From: Heritagella caecorum
Lineage (GTDB): Bacteria > Bacillota > Clostridia > Oscillospirales > Acutalibacteraceae
DNA length: 6,056 bases
Direction of reading: 5' to 3'
Assembly (NCBI GenBank): GCA_904419035.1
Contig: CAJFQL010000140.1
Span: forward strand, 1-6,056
The notes beneath the pieces were generated by a model. The model made no database searches, was not told the origin of the DNA, and was given only the letters and a program-made list of their open reading frames with translations. The translations under genes were made by a program, and so were the position numbers. Positions 1 to 5,788 of the stretch are shown here, in pieces (the stretch's first letter is position 1; each line of letters opens with the position of its first letter).

Positions 1-127
1 ATAAGCCGACAGACTGCAGCCGTAGGGAAGGATCGGCTGTTGAATCGGTTTGAGCTGGATGCGTCCAAAACAGAAAGACCTGCTGCAATCAGCAGCAAGT
101 AATTTTTACAGAAGGGGATATGTTATT
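1..127 (+). other. 5' leader region upstream of the dehydrogenase gene
   Basis: No coding sequence or convincing promoter could be supported here. The reading frame of the following gene stays open back to a TTG at 50, but that extension resembles no dehydrogenase N-terminus. The stretch contains short inverted repeats: AGCCGA (4-9) with TCGGCT (33-38), an overlapping alternative CAGCCG (17-22) with CGGCTG (34-39), and a tight hairpin CTGCTG (80-85), loop CAAT, CAGCAG (90-95). The two upstream pairings are mutually exclusive. It may be the 3' part of a transcribed leader whose promoter lies left of the window; that is inference. Confidence 0.35.
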
Positions 128-1072
128 ATGAGCAAAGTTACCATTATTGGCGCCGGAAACGTGGGTGCTACCATTGCCAACGATCTAGCCAGCATGGGGA
201 TCGCCTCTGAGATCGTCCTCATCGACATCAATAAAGAGAAGGCTTTCGGCGAGGCTATGGATATCTACCAGGGCGTGACGTTTGCCTATCCTGCCTATGT
301 GCGCAGCGGCGACTACGAGGATGCGGCTGGTTCCGATCTGGTGGTTATTACCTCCGGCATTGCCAGAAGGCCCAACCAGACCCGCCTGGACCTGATCCAG
401 ACCAACACCAAGATCATCAAGGATATCACTCCCCAGATCGTAGCACACGCCCCGAATGCGGTGTATGTGATCGTCTCCAACCCTGTGGATATCCTGACCT
501 ATGTGTTCCACAAAATCTCCGGTATCCCCGAGAGCCGTATTGTCGGTTCAGGCACTGCACTGGACACTGCCCGCCTCCAGGCTGAATTGGGCCGCCGTTT
601 CCACATCAGCCCCAAGAATGTCCATGCCTATGTCTATGGTGAGCACGGCGACTCCTCCTTCGTGCCCTGGTCCCTGGCCCGTATTGCCAACAACACCATC
701 GAGCAGCACTACCGTCTGGTGACCGGCAAGGAGCCCTTCGACTGGAACGGCAACTATGAAGAGGTGGAGGACTTCATCCGTAAATCCGGCGCCCAGGTCA
801 TCAAGGCCAAGGGGGCTACCTTCTATGCCGTTGCCATGTCCGTGTGCCATATCTGCAAGTGCATCCTGTCCGGTATCGGCACCTCTCTGACCGTGTCCTC
901 CATGATGCACGGCGAGTACGGCATTGATGATGTGTGCCTGAGCACCCTGGCGGTGGTGGACGACTGCGGCATCCGCTACAAGATCATTAACGAGCTGACG
1001 GACGACGAGGTGGCAAAGCTGCGCCACAGCGCCGACTGCCTGAAAGAGGTTATTGGGCAGATCGAGATCTGA
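128..1072 (+). CDS. NAD-dependent LDH/MDH-family dehydrogenase, probable malate dehydrogenase
   Basis: A 314-residue NAD-dependent 2-hydroxyacid dehydrogenase, the usual length for the LDH/LDH-like MDH family and cytoplasmic. Start 128 is chosen because GAAGGGG (111-117) precedes it and the protein then opens directly with the Rossmann strand and GAGNVG dinucleotide loop (residues 8-13); the longer open frame from 50 would add 26 unrelated residues. Asp33 ends the second strand and suits NAD over NADP. Catalytic residues by alignment to LDH are Arg86 (R109), Asp146 (D168), Arg149 (R171) and His173 (H195, in GEHGD). The residue matching the LDH specificity position Gln102 is Arg80, in the active-site loop GIARRPNQTR. 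Arg there is known to favour oxaloacetate/malate over pyruvate/lactate. Thr231 in KGATFYA is LDH-like, so the protein is mixed. Position directly before malic enzyme and a permease supports a malate role. Automated annotation may call it L-lactate dehydrogenase. Confidence 0.9.
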   Translation: MSKVTIIGAGNVGATIANDLASMGIASEIVLIDINKEKAFGEAMDIYQGVTFAYPAYVRSGDYEDAAGSDLVVITSGIARRPNQTRLDLIQTNTKIIKDITPQIVAHAPNAVYVIVSNPVDILTYVFHKISGIPESRIVGSGTALDTARLQAELGRRFHISPKNVHAYVYGEHGDSSFVPWSLARIANNTIEQHYRLVTGKEPFDWNGNYEEVEDFIRKSGAQVIKAKGATFYAVAMSVCHICKCILSGIGTSLTVSSMMHGEYGIDDVCLSTLAVVDDCGIRYKIINELTDDEVAKLRHSADCLKEVIGQIEI

Positions 1073-1156
1073 TCGCCTCTGCACCAGGATAGAGATATCC
1101 ATTTCTTCAGAGAATACCTCGAATTACCATATCAAAATATAGGAGGATTTCAGACC
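1073..1156 (+). promoter_or_regulatory. Intergenic gap with strong RBS for malic enzyme
   Basis: The 84-base gap carries a perfect AGGAGG (1141-1146) ten bases before the malic enzyme ATG, which fixes that start. A small inverted repeat, GGATA (1087-1091), loop GAGA, TATCC (1096-1100), sits after the dehydrogenase stop. It has no T-run and is not a convincing terminator, though it could protect or punctuate the transcript. No clear promoter is seen, so cotranscription with the dehydrogenase gene is the simplest reading. Confidence 0.5.
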
Positions 1157-2413
1157 ATGGATTACGCGAAGGAAAGCCTGCGCCTGCATGAGCAGTGGAA
1201 GGGAAAGATCGAGGTCATCGCCACCGTGCCGGTGGAGACCAAGGAGGATCTGTCTCTGGCCTACACCCCCGGCGTTGCCCAGCCCTGCCTGGAAATCCAG
1301 AAGGATATCAGCAAGAGCTATGACCTGACCCGCCGCCACAACCTGTGCGCCGTGATTACCGACGGCAGCGCGGTCCTGGGCCTGGGCGACATCGGCCCCG
1401 AGGCCGGCATGCCGGTCATGGAGGGCAAGTGCGTGCTCTTCAAGGCCTTCGGCAATGTGGACGCCTTCCCTCTGTGCATCAAGACCCAGGATGTGGATGA
1501 GTTCGTTCAGACCGTGTACAACATCTCCGGCTCCTTCGGCGGCATCAACCTGGAGGATATTGCCGCCCCCCGCTGCTTTGAGATCGAGCGCAAGCTCAAG
1601 GAGAAGTGCGACATCCCCATCTTCCACGATGACCAGCACGGCACCGCCATCATCACCCTGGCGGGCCTCCTGAACGCGCTGAAGGTGGTGGGCAAGAAGA
1701 AGGAGGACGTGAAGATCGTCACCTCCGGCGCCGGTGCCGCCGCCGTCTCCATTGCCAAGCTCCTGCTGTCCGCCGGCTTCAAGGATATCACCATGTGCGA
1801 CCGCAAGGGCGCCATCTATGCTGGCCGGGACGGCCTGAACTGGGTCAAGGAGGAGATGGCTCAGGTCACCAACCTGGATAAGAAGGCCGGCAGCCTGGCC
1901 GACATGCTGGTGGGTGCCGACGTGTTCATCGGCGTGTCCGCCCCCGGCACCGTCACCACCGAGATGGTCAAGACCATGGCCAAGGACGCCATCGTTTTTG
2001 CCTGCGCCAACCCCACCCCGGAGATCTTCCCCGACGACGCCAAGGCCGGCGGGGCCGCCGTGGTGGCCACCGGCCGCAGCGACTTCCCCAACCAGATCAA
2101 CAACGTGCTGGCCTTCCCCGGCGTGTTCCGGGGCGCCTTCGACGTCCGGGCCAGCGATATCAATGAGGAGATGAAGATGGCCGCTTCCGCCGCTCTGGCG
2201 GGCCTGATCTCCGACGAGGAGCTCAGCGCCGACTACATCATCCCCAAGGCCTTTGACCCCAAGGTCGGCCCCGCAGTGGCCGCCGCCGTGGCTGAGGCCG
2301 CCCGGAAGAGCGGCGTAGCCCGGATCCCCACCCCCATCGCGGGCCTGACCAACGAGCCCAAATGGCCGCCCTATTACAAACCTCTGGGCGACTACGCGGA
2401 TTCGGTGGATTGA
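1157..2413 (+). CDS. Malic enzyme (malate dehydrogenase, oxaloacetate-decarboxylating)
   Basis: A complete 418-residue malic enzyme of the compact bacterial type, converting (S)-malate to pyruvate and CO2 with reduction of NAD(P). The malic N-domain (about 15-165) shows Tyr36 in LAYTPGVA, the TDGSAVLGLGDIGPEAG block (68-84), conserved lysines in GKCVLFKAF (Lys91, Lys96), and metal ligands Glu133/Asp134 (NLEDI) and Asp158/Asp159 (FHDDQHGTA). The NAD-binding domain (about 166-400) has the GAGAAA nucleotide loop (191-196), Asp215 in MCDRKGA, NPTPEI (285-290) and NQINNVLAFPG (312-322). Asp215 at the end of the second Rossmann strand hints at NAD over NADP, but this is not decisive. All catalytic residues are present, so it should be active. 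It lacks the phosphotransacetylase-like tail of large MaeB proteins. It lies between a probable malate dehydrogenase and a permease, consistent with a dicarboxylate catabolic operon. Confidence 0.96.
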   Translation: MDYAKESLRLHEQWKGKIEVIATVPVETKEDLSLAYTPGVAQPCLEIQKDISKSYDLTRRHNLCAVITDGSAVLGLGDIGPEAGMPVMEGKCVLFKAFGNVDAFPLCIKTQDVDEFVQTVYNISGSFGGINLEDIAAPRCFEIERKLKEKCDIPIFHDDQHGTAIITLAGLLNALKVVGKKKEDVKIVTSGAGAAAVSIAKLLLSAGFKDITMCDRKGAIYAGRDGLNWVKEEMAQVTNLDKKAGSLADMLVGADVFIGVSAPGTVTTEMVKTMAKDAIVFACANPTPEIFPDDAKAGGAAVVATGRSDFPNQINNVLAFPGVFRGAFDVRASDINEEMKMAASAALAGLISDEELSADYIIPKAFDPKVGPAVAAAVAEAARKSGVARIPTPIAGLTNEPKWPPYYKPLGDYADSVD

Positions 2414-2488
2414 CATAGAGCGCGCAAACCCTAGTTTCCCCTGTAAGAAAGTGTGACAAAAATCTAAGGCGAGAAAAGAGGTAAAACT
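2414..2488 (+). promoter_or_regulatory. Intergenic gap with RBS for permease
   Basis: A 75-base gap. GAGG within AAAAGAGGT (2475-2482 region) lies seven bases before the ATG at 2489 and supports that start. No terminator hairpin or recognisable promoter was found between the malic enzyme stop and this site, which supports readthrough from the upstream genes. Confidence 0.45.
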
Positions 2489-3868
2489 ATGGTAGCTGTC
2501 ATCGTCCCAATTGCAGTCATGCTGGCGGTCGTCTGTATTAAACAGATTCCTCTGATCGGCGGTAAAGTCCACTGGGGCCTGTTGCTTGCTGGTGCCCTGT
2601 CCCTGCTGATGAGCGGCATCTACAATCCCATGGACTGGGTCACGGCTTATATCGACGGCCTGGACCGCCTGTCCTGGGTTATCCTGATTGCCATCATCGG
2701 CACCATGTACGCTGAGACCCAGAGCGCTATGGGCACCATGGACGTGGTTTTGGGTGCCGCCCGTTCGGCGTTCGGCCATTCCCCCAAGGGCCTGTATGTG
2801 GCTGCAATGGTCTGTCTCATTATCTTCGGCTCCCTGCTGGGCGAGGGCCTCTCCGCCGCTACCGTGGTGGGCGTGCTCTGCGTCGGCCCCCTCATCGACC
2901 TGGGGATGGAACCGGAACAGGTCTCCGCTTCTCTAGTATTGGGCGGCCTGTTGGGCTCTCTATGTCCGCCTATGACCAACGGCATTGTGCTGGCGTCCTC
3001 CCTGTGCGGCGCGGACTATGACACCGTCATCAAATGGGCGTTCCTCACCGTGCCTTTCTGCTGTGTGGTCATCATTGCGTTCTACACCTTCCGCTGGATT
3101 AAGGTCAAATCCCTGCCCGAAGAGCTGATCCCCAAGGAGAAGGCTGGCACCATCCTGGCCAGAGGCTGGACCACCTTGATCCCCATGATGGTCCTTTTGG
3201 CCATCATGATTTTGATCTATGGTCCCTGGAATGCCACTGTTGATACCAACGTTCTGAACTGGATCTGGGGCTGGCTGATCAACCTGGTCTCCGGCATCCC
3301 GTTCATCAGCGGCCTGAGCAACTCCATCGTGCTCACCCTGATCACCGTCACCATCATCACCTTCTTCTATAAGAAGACCCGTGAGTATGGCGTCAAGCGG
3401 ATCATTGTGGAGAGCTGGAAGAAATACCTCCCCTGCGGCGCTGTCCATGCCTGCTGCGCCCTGATGCTGGGCGGCTTCTACGCCGGCGGCCTGATTGACA
3501 AGGTGGCCGAGTGGGCCCTGACCCTGAACGTGAACGTCCTGAAGCTCGGCGGTTCCGCCGCCATGGGCCTGATGGGCATGATCACCGGCAGCCAGTCCAC
3601 CGTGCAGAACGTGGTGCTCTCCTTCTTTGGCCCCGCCCTGATCGCCACCGGCATGACTCCGGAGTCTGTGGCCCTGGCCGGCTCCCACATCGCCATGGGC
3701 GCCCAGGCGTTCCCGCCCACCGACCTGTGCACCATCGTGGTTGCTCCTCTGGTCGCGGGCATCATCGGCCGCAAGTGCGACTATGTGAAATCTATGATGA
3801 AGTCCCTGCCTGGCTTCCTGTTCCTCTATGGCTTCGGCGTCCTGCTGCTGTTCTTCCCGTTCGCTTAA
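2489..3868 (+). CDS. Polytopic permease, DctM/ion-transporter-superfamily-like
   Basis: A 459-residue integral membrane protein with roughly ten to twelve hydrophobic segments, at about 2-18, 27-44, 60-76, 101-119, 122-138, 145-171, 182-203, 226-245, 258-293, 318-335, 352-384, 395-426 and 438-458 (some probably re-entrant hairpins). Two halves carry a similar block: GPLIDLGMEPEQV ending in GSLCPP (133-161), and GPALIATGMTPESV ending in AQAFPP (381-410). Such paired hairpins with a Gly-rich, PP-containing turn are typical of the ion transporter superfamily, which includes TRAP large permeases (DctM), whose own motif is GxxIPPS-like. By context it probably imports a C4-dicarboxylate or related organic acid; the substrate is not readable from sequence. 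No DctQ small permease or intact DctP binding protein is encoded beside it, so it may act as a stand-alone secondary carrier. TctA or another organic-acid carrier family is a possible alternative. Length and ends look complete. Confidence 0.78.
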   Translation: MVAVIVPIAVMLAVVCIKQIPLIGGKVHWGLLLAGALSLLMSGIYNPMDWVTAYIDGLDRLSWVILIAIIGTMYAETQSAMGTMDVVLGAARSAFGHSPKGLYVAAMVCLIIFGSLLGEGLSAATVVGVLCVGPLIDLGMEPEQVSASLVLGGLLGSLCPPMTNGIVLASSLCGADYDTVIKWAFLTVPFCCVVIIAFYTFRWIKVKSLPEELIPKEKAGTILARGWTTLIPMMVLLAIMILIYGPWNATVDTNVLNWIWGWLINLVSGIPFISGLSNSIVLTLITVTIITFFYKKTREYGVKRIIVESWKKYLPCGAVHACCALMLGGFYAGGLIDKVAEWALTLNVNVLKLGGSAAMGLMGMITGSQSTVQNVVLSFFGPALIATGMTPESVALAGSHIAMGAQAFPPTDLCTIVVAPLVAGIIGRKCDYVKSMMKSLPGFLFLYGFGVLLLFFPFA

Positions 3869-3894
3869 TTGCGCAATCAACCCATAACGACGAC

Positions 3895-3902
3895 AGAAGG
3901 AG
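3895..3902 (+). promoter_or_regulatory. RBS of the racemase-TctC chimeric gene
   Basis: AGAAGGAG lies twelve bases before the ATG at 3915, a little longer than usual spacing. No better start in frame is present nearby, and the family-typical opening (residues 13-34, GILMLD then FPRVPGD) follows at the expected distance. The 46-base gap after the permease stop has no terminator, so the gene is probably cotranscribed. Confidence 0.5.
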
Positions 3903-3914
3903 CGAGTACATACT

Positions 3915-5009
3915 ATGGCGATTGTATACGGCAATACGACCACCTATGGCCAGAAGATCGGCATCCTGATGTTGGACACCCACTTCCCCCGCGTGCCGGG
4001 GGATGTGGGCAACGCCACCAGCTTCCCGTTCCCCGTGGCCTTCCGCACCGTCAAAGAGGCCAATTCCGAGACGGTGGTGCTCAAACAGGACCCCGCTCTG
4101 ATCCAGCCGTTCTGTAAAGCGGCCCAGGAGCTGGAGGCGGAGGGGTGCAAATGCATCGTCACCTCCTGCGGTTTTATGGCCATCTTCCAAAAGGAGATCG
4201 CCGCCTCGGTGAACATCCCGGTGATCTCCTCCAGCCTGCTGCAGGTGCAGCTGGTGAGCGCCATGCTGGCCCCCGGCAAAAAGGTGGGCATCATCACTGC
4301 TAAGGCTTCCTCCCTGGGGGAGAAGCACTTCGCGGGGGTGGGCATCAGCCATGTGGACAAGGTGGTCTACGGCATTGAGGACACCGAGTTCGGGCAGACC
4401 TTCTTCAACGGCATCGATCATATCGATTTGGACCTGGCGGAGAAGGAGATGGTAAAGGTTGCGCAGAAGATGCTCACCGAGCATCCGGACGTGGGCGCCA
4501 TCGTGTTGGAGTGCACCAATATGCCCCCCTTCACCAAGGTTCTCCAGCAGGCCACCGGCCTCAACATGAACATAGTTCCTCATGACGGCACCGCCGGCTC
4601 CATCACAGACCTGCTGAGCGGCTCCTTCATGATCGGCGGCGGCCATCCCTCCGATGTCCTGCCCTATGTCCAGTCCGGCCAGCTCAAGCTCATCGGCGTC
4701 GCCACTCAGGAGCGCGAGCCCGTCTTCCCCGACGTCCCGACTCTGATCGAGCAGGGCATCGACTTCTGGGCTTACGGTTCCATCAAGGGCGTCGCTGTTC
4801 CCCCCGAGACTCCTGACGAGATCATCGCTTACAACGAGGAGCTCTTCCGCCAGATCTGCGAGGATGAGACCTTCCAGGAGACCATGGCTAACATGGGCCA
4901 GCCTGTCATGTATCAGGACACCGAGACCTTCACCCAGTACTTCGCCGACGCTAATGCGTTCTACAAGCAGCTGATCGAGGAGCTCGGCCTTGCTTACTAC
5001 GAGCAGTAA
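3915..5009 (+). CDS. Chimeric protein: Asp/Glu-racemase family domain fused to C-terminal half of a TctC/Bug binding protein
   Basis: A 364-residue open frame joining two unrelated families. Residues 1 to about 216 match the Asp/Glu/hydantoin racemase superfamily (also home to maleate isomerase and arylmalonate decarboxylase). Visible are IGILMLD (15-21), catalytic Cys85 in VTSCGF, GKKVGIITA (121-129) and second catalytic Cys200 in LECTNMPP. Such proteins normally continue 15-25 residues past the ATGL motif (213-216), so the racemase lacks its last segment. Residues about 217-364 match the second half of tripartite tricarboxylate transporter binding proteins: VPHDGTAGSITDLLSG (like VPYKGGGPALTALLGG), DVLPYVQSGQLKLIGVAT (247-264), FPDVPTLIEQG (271-281), GVAVPPETPDEII (292-304). 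The signal peptide and first lobe of that family are missing, so the product would be cytoplasmic and could not be a normal binding protein. Racemase activity is possible but untested. The join may be a natural in-frame deletion/recombination or an assembly chimera; codon choice changes at the same point. Confidence 0.85.
   Translation: MAIVYGNTTTYGQKIGILMLDTHFPRVPGDVGNATSFPFPVAFRTVKEANSETVVLKQDPALIQPFCKAAQELEAEGCKCIVTSCGFMAIFQKEIAASVNIPVISSSLLQVQLVSAMLAPGKKVGIITAKASSLGEKHFAGVGISHVDKVVYGIEDTEFGQTFFNGIDHIDLDLAEKEMVKVAQKMLTEHPDVGAIVLECTNMPPFTKVLQQATGLNMNIVPHDGTAGSITDLLSGSFMIGGGHPSDVLPYVQSGQLKLIGVATQEREPVFPDVPTLIEQGIDFWAYGSIKGVAVPPETPDEIIAYNEELFRQICEDETFQETMANMGQPVMYQDTETFTQYFADANAFYKQLIEELGLAYYEQ
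4551..5009 (+). pseudogene. 3' fragment of a tctC/Bug-type solute-binding protein gene (within the chimera)
   Basis: This part of the chimeric frame encodes about 150 residues corresponding to the C-terminal half of TctC/Bug extracytoplasmic binding proteins, which are normally about 300-330 residues with an N-terminal export signal. The 5' half of that gene is absent from the window. Valine codons here are seven GTC, two GTT and no GTG, and six of ten alanines are GCT, unlike the GTG- and GCC-rich racemase part just upstream. The fragment keeps its own stop (TAA, 5007-5009) and is followed at once by a strong terminator, as expected for the real end of a tctC gene. It is listed separately because the two halves appear to have different origins. 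Confidence 0.65.
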
Positions 5010-5028
5010 GCTCTGACAACAGCTACAT

Positions 5029-5064
5029 AAAAAAAGAAGCCGGCTCACGCCGGCTTCTTTTTTT
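5029..5064. terminator. Perfect bidirectional rho-independent terminator
   Basis: Seven A (5029-5035), then GAAGCCGGC (5036-5044), loop TCAC (5045-5048), GCCGGCTTC (5049-5057) and seven T (5058-5064). The stem is 9 bp GC-rich plus a 7 bp A/T extension without mismatch. It begins 20 bases after the chimeric gene's stop and lies 85 bases beyond the stop of the minus-strand gene, so the symmetric A and T tracts can end both convergent transcripts. Confidence 0.96.
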
Positions 5065-5100
5065 GCGCGGACGTATCTTGATCAGTGCATCTGGATACAG

Positions 5101-5134
5101 CTCATCGGTCTCTCACGCCGGACTTGCCGATGAG
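5101..5134. repeat. Inverted repeat with 8-bp arms downstream of the minus-strand gene
   Basis: CTCATCGG (5101-5108) is perfectly complementary to CCGATGAG (5127-5134) across an 18-base loop. On the minus strand this would form a hairpin 15 bases after the membrane protein stop, before the bidirectional terminator. No T-run follows it on either strand, so it is not a classical terminator. A transcript 3'-end stabilising hairpin is possible. The rest of 5065-5148 shows nothing recognisable. Confidence 0.45.
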
Positions 5135-5148
5135 GCGCGGCGCGCAGC

Positions 5149-5670
5149 TCACCTTGTCCCCCGTCCGCAGCTGATGAGATAGCCCACGCTCGCGGACACA
5201 AAATCGCGCAGCTGTGAGGCCAGAGCTTCCGCTCCGTCCGGCGTTTGAGGTATGAGCCGCATGAGCACCAGCAGCGCGAGCGACACCAGTCCCACAGAAG
5301 CAACTATTATCTCCTGGACCGCTGTACAGCCGCGTACAGCGGCTTTCGCGTCCGAAGTTATATTCCCAATCTCGATATCCCGCGCGCTATCCTGCCCTGT
5401 CTGGAAGCCTATACGCGCCGTCGGCTGCTCACTGTCGGATGAGCGGAGCTCATCTGTCTGCCGCGCGCCTGTGTCCGCGGCCGCAGATGAGGCGCCAAAA
5501 CCCCCGCTAAGGAAATAGCCGAATATTGACGCCAGCGATGTGCGCACTATCACATCTATCGTACTGCCGCCTCCCGTGAACATGCCGACCGCCGACTGCA
5601 AAAACAGTACCGCGAGAAATATTATGAGCAGCCTGTCCGGCAGGCCTATGCGCATCATAAACCGACGCAC
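5149..5670 (-). CDS. Small membrane protein of unknown function, two-unit architecture
   Basis: A 173-residue protein read leftward. The GTG start (5670-5668) is preferred because GGGGGTGAT (5683-5675, minus strand), a near-perfect Shine-Dalgarno, precedes it by four bases; two ATG codons at residues 5-6 are too far from it. Four hydrophobic segments are visible: about 12-31, 37-57, 118-140 and 150-168, with no signal peptidase site evident. Residues about 61-115 are a hydrophilic Ser/Ala/Gln-rich linker. Segments two and four share a pattern: VRTSLASIFGYFLSGG (42-57) and LRDFVSASVGYLISCG align on R, GY, S and G, suggesting a duplicated hairpin unit. I do not recognise the family. The gene is single, convergent with the operon to its left and divergent from the ABC gene to its right. 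A holin-like or sporulation/envelope membrane protein could look similar, but that is speculation. Confidence 0.72.
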   Translation of the reverse strand: MRRFMMRIGLPDRLLIIFLAVLFLQSAVGMFTGGGSTIDVIVRTSLASIFGYFLSGGFGASSAAADTGARQTDELRSSDSEQPTARIGFQTGQDSARDIEIGNITSDAKAAVRGCTAVQEIIVASVGLVSLALLVLMRLIPQTPDGAEALASQLRDFVSASVGYLISCGRGTR

Positions 5671-5674
5671 TTAT

Positions 5675-5683
5675 ATCACCCCC
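5675..5683 (-). promoter_or_regulatory. Strong RBS deciding the GTG start of the membrane protein
   Basis: On the minus strand the sequence reads GGGGGTGAT then ATAA then GTG. It differs from the full anti-16S complement GGAGGTGAT at one base. This supports GTG at 5670-5668 as the start, over the ATG codons 12-17 bases further in. Confidence 0.7.
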
Positions 5684-5691
5684 ATATATGG

Positions 5692-5711
5692 TATGATATT
5701 TGGCTATCATA
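5692..5711. repeat. Palindrome TATGATA-N6-TATCATA, candidate operator
   Basis: TATGATA (5692-5698) and TATCATA (5705-5711) are perfect inverted repeats around TTTGGC. The element lies just upstream of the minus-strand gene's ribosome binding site and about 70 bases upstream of the plus-strand TATAAT. Arm and spacer size suit a dimeric regulator. It partly resembles a Fur-type TGATA..TATCA arrangement but has a 6-base spacer where the canonical box has 5. No matching regulator gene is in the window. Confidence 0.45.
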
Positions 5712-5758
5712 TGACAAAACGGCCCAAGATATCGAAATAATTTTTTATATTTTTTCAC

Positions 5759-5787
5759 TTCCCACGTCTGACTTTTTAGGATATAAT
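5759..5787 (+). promoter_or_regulatory. Sigma-A-type promoter for the ABC ATPase gene
   Basis: A perfect -10 TATAAT (5782-5787) is preceded at 17 bases by TTCCCA (5759-5764), a four-of-six match to TTGACA. A strongly A/T-rich stretch (about 5731-5759) lies directly upstream and could serve as an UP element. The expected transcription start is near 5794, giving a leader of about 50 bases before the ATG at 5843. The weak -35 suggests regulation or activation. Confidence 0.65.
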
Positions 5788-5788
5788 G

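Noticed and set aside
50..127. N-terminal extension of the dehydrogenase from a TTG codon
   Set aside because: The extra 26 residues match no dehydrogenase opening, whereas ATG at 128 has a ribosome binding site and begins right at the Rossmann fold.
1124..2779. Open minus-strand frame of 551 codons opposite malic enzyme and the permease start
   Set aside because: Composition is Gly/Ala/His/Asp-rich without domains, it spans two genes and their gap, and it arises from the GC-rich third positions of the sense genes.
2960..3943. Open minus-strand frame of 327 codons opposite the permease
   Set aside because: Rich in His, Gln, Asp and Gly as expected for an antisense shadow of a hydrophobic protein; no motif or good ribosome binding site.
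3792..5048. Open minus-strand frame of 418 codons opposite the racemase-TctC gene
   Set aside because: Low-complexity translation with no recognisable motif; the sense strand has clear family motifs, ribosome binding site and terminator.
5101..5134. Second terminator for the minus-strand gene
   Set aside because: The inverted repeat is perfect but has a long loop and no T-run; the nearby 5029-5064 hairpin serves as terminator.
5082..5303. Minus-strand frame of 73 codons overlapping the end of the membrane protein gene
   Set aside because: Overlaps in another frame, Arg/Cys/Trp-rich translation and no supporting ribosome binding site.
5692..5711. Canonical Fur box
   Set aside because: The TGATA and TATCA halves are separated by six bases, not five, and the inner AT pattern does not match.
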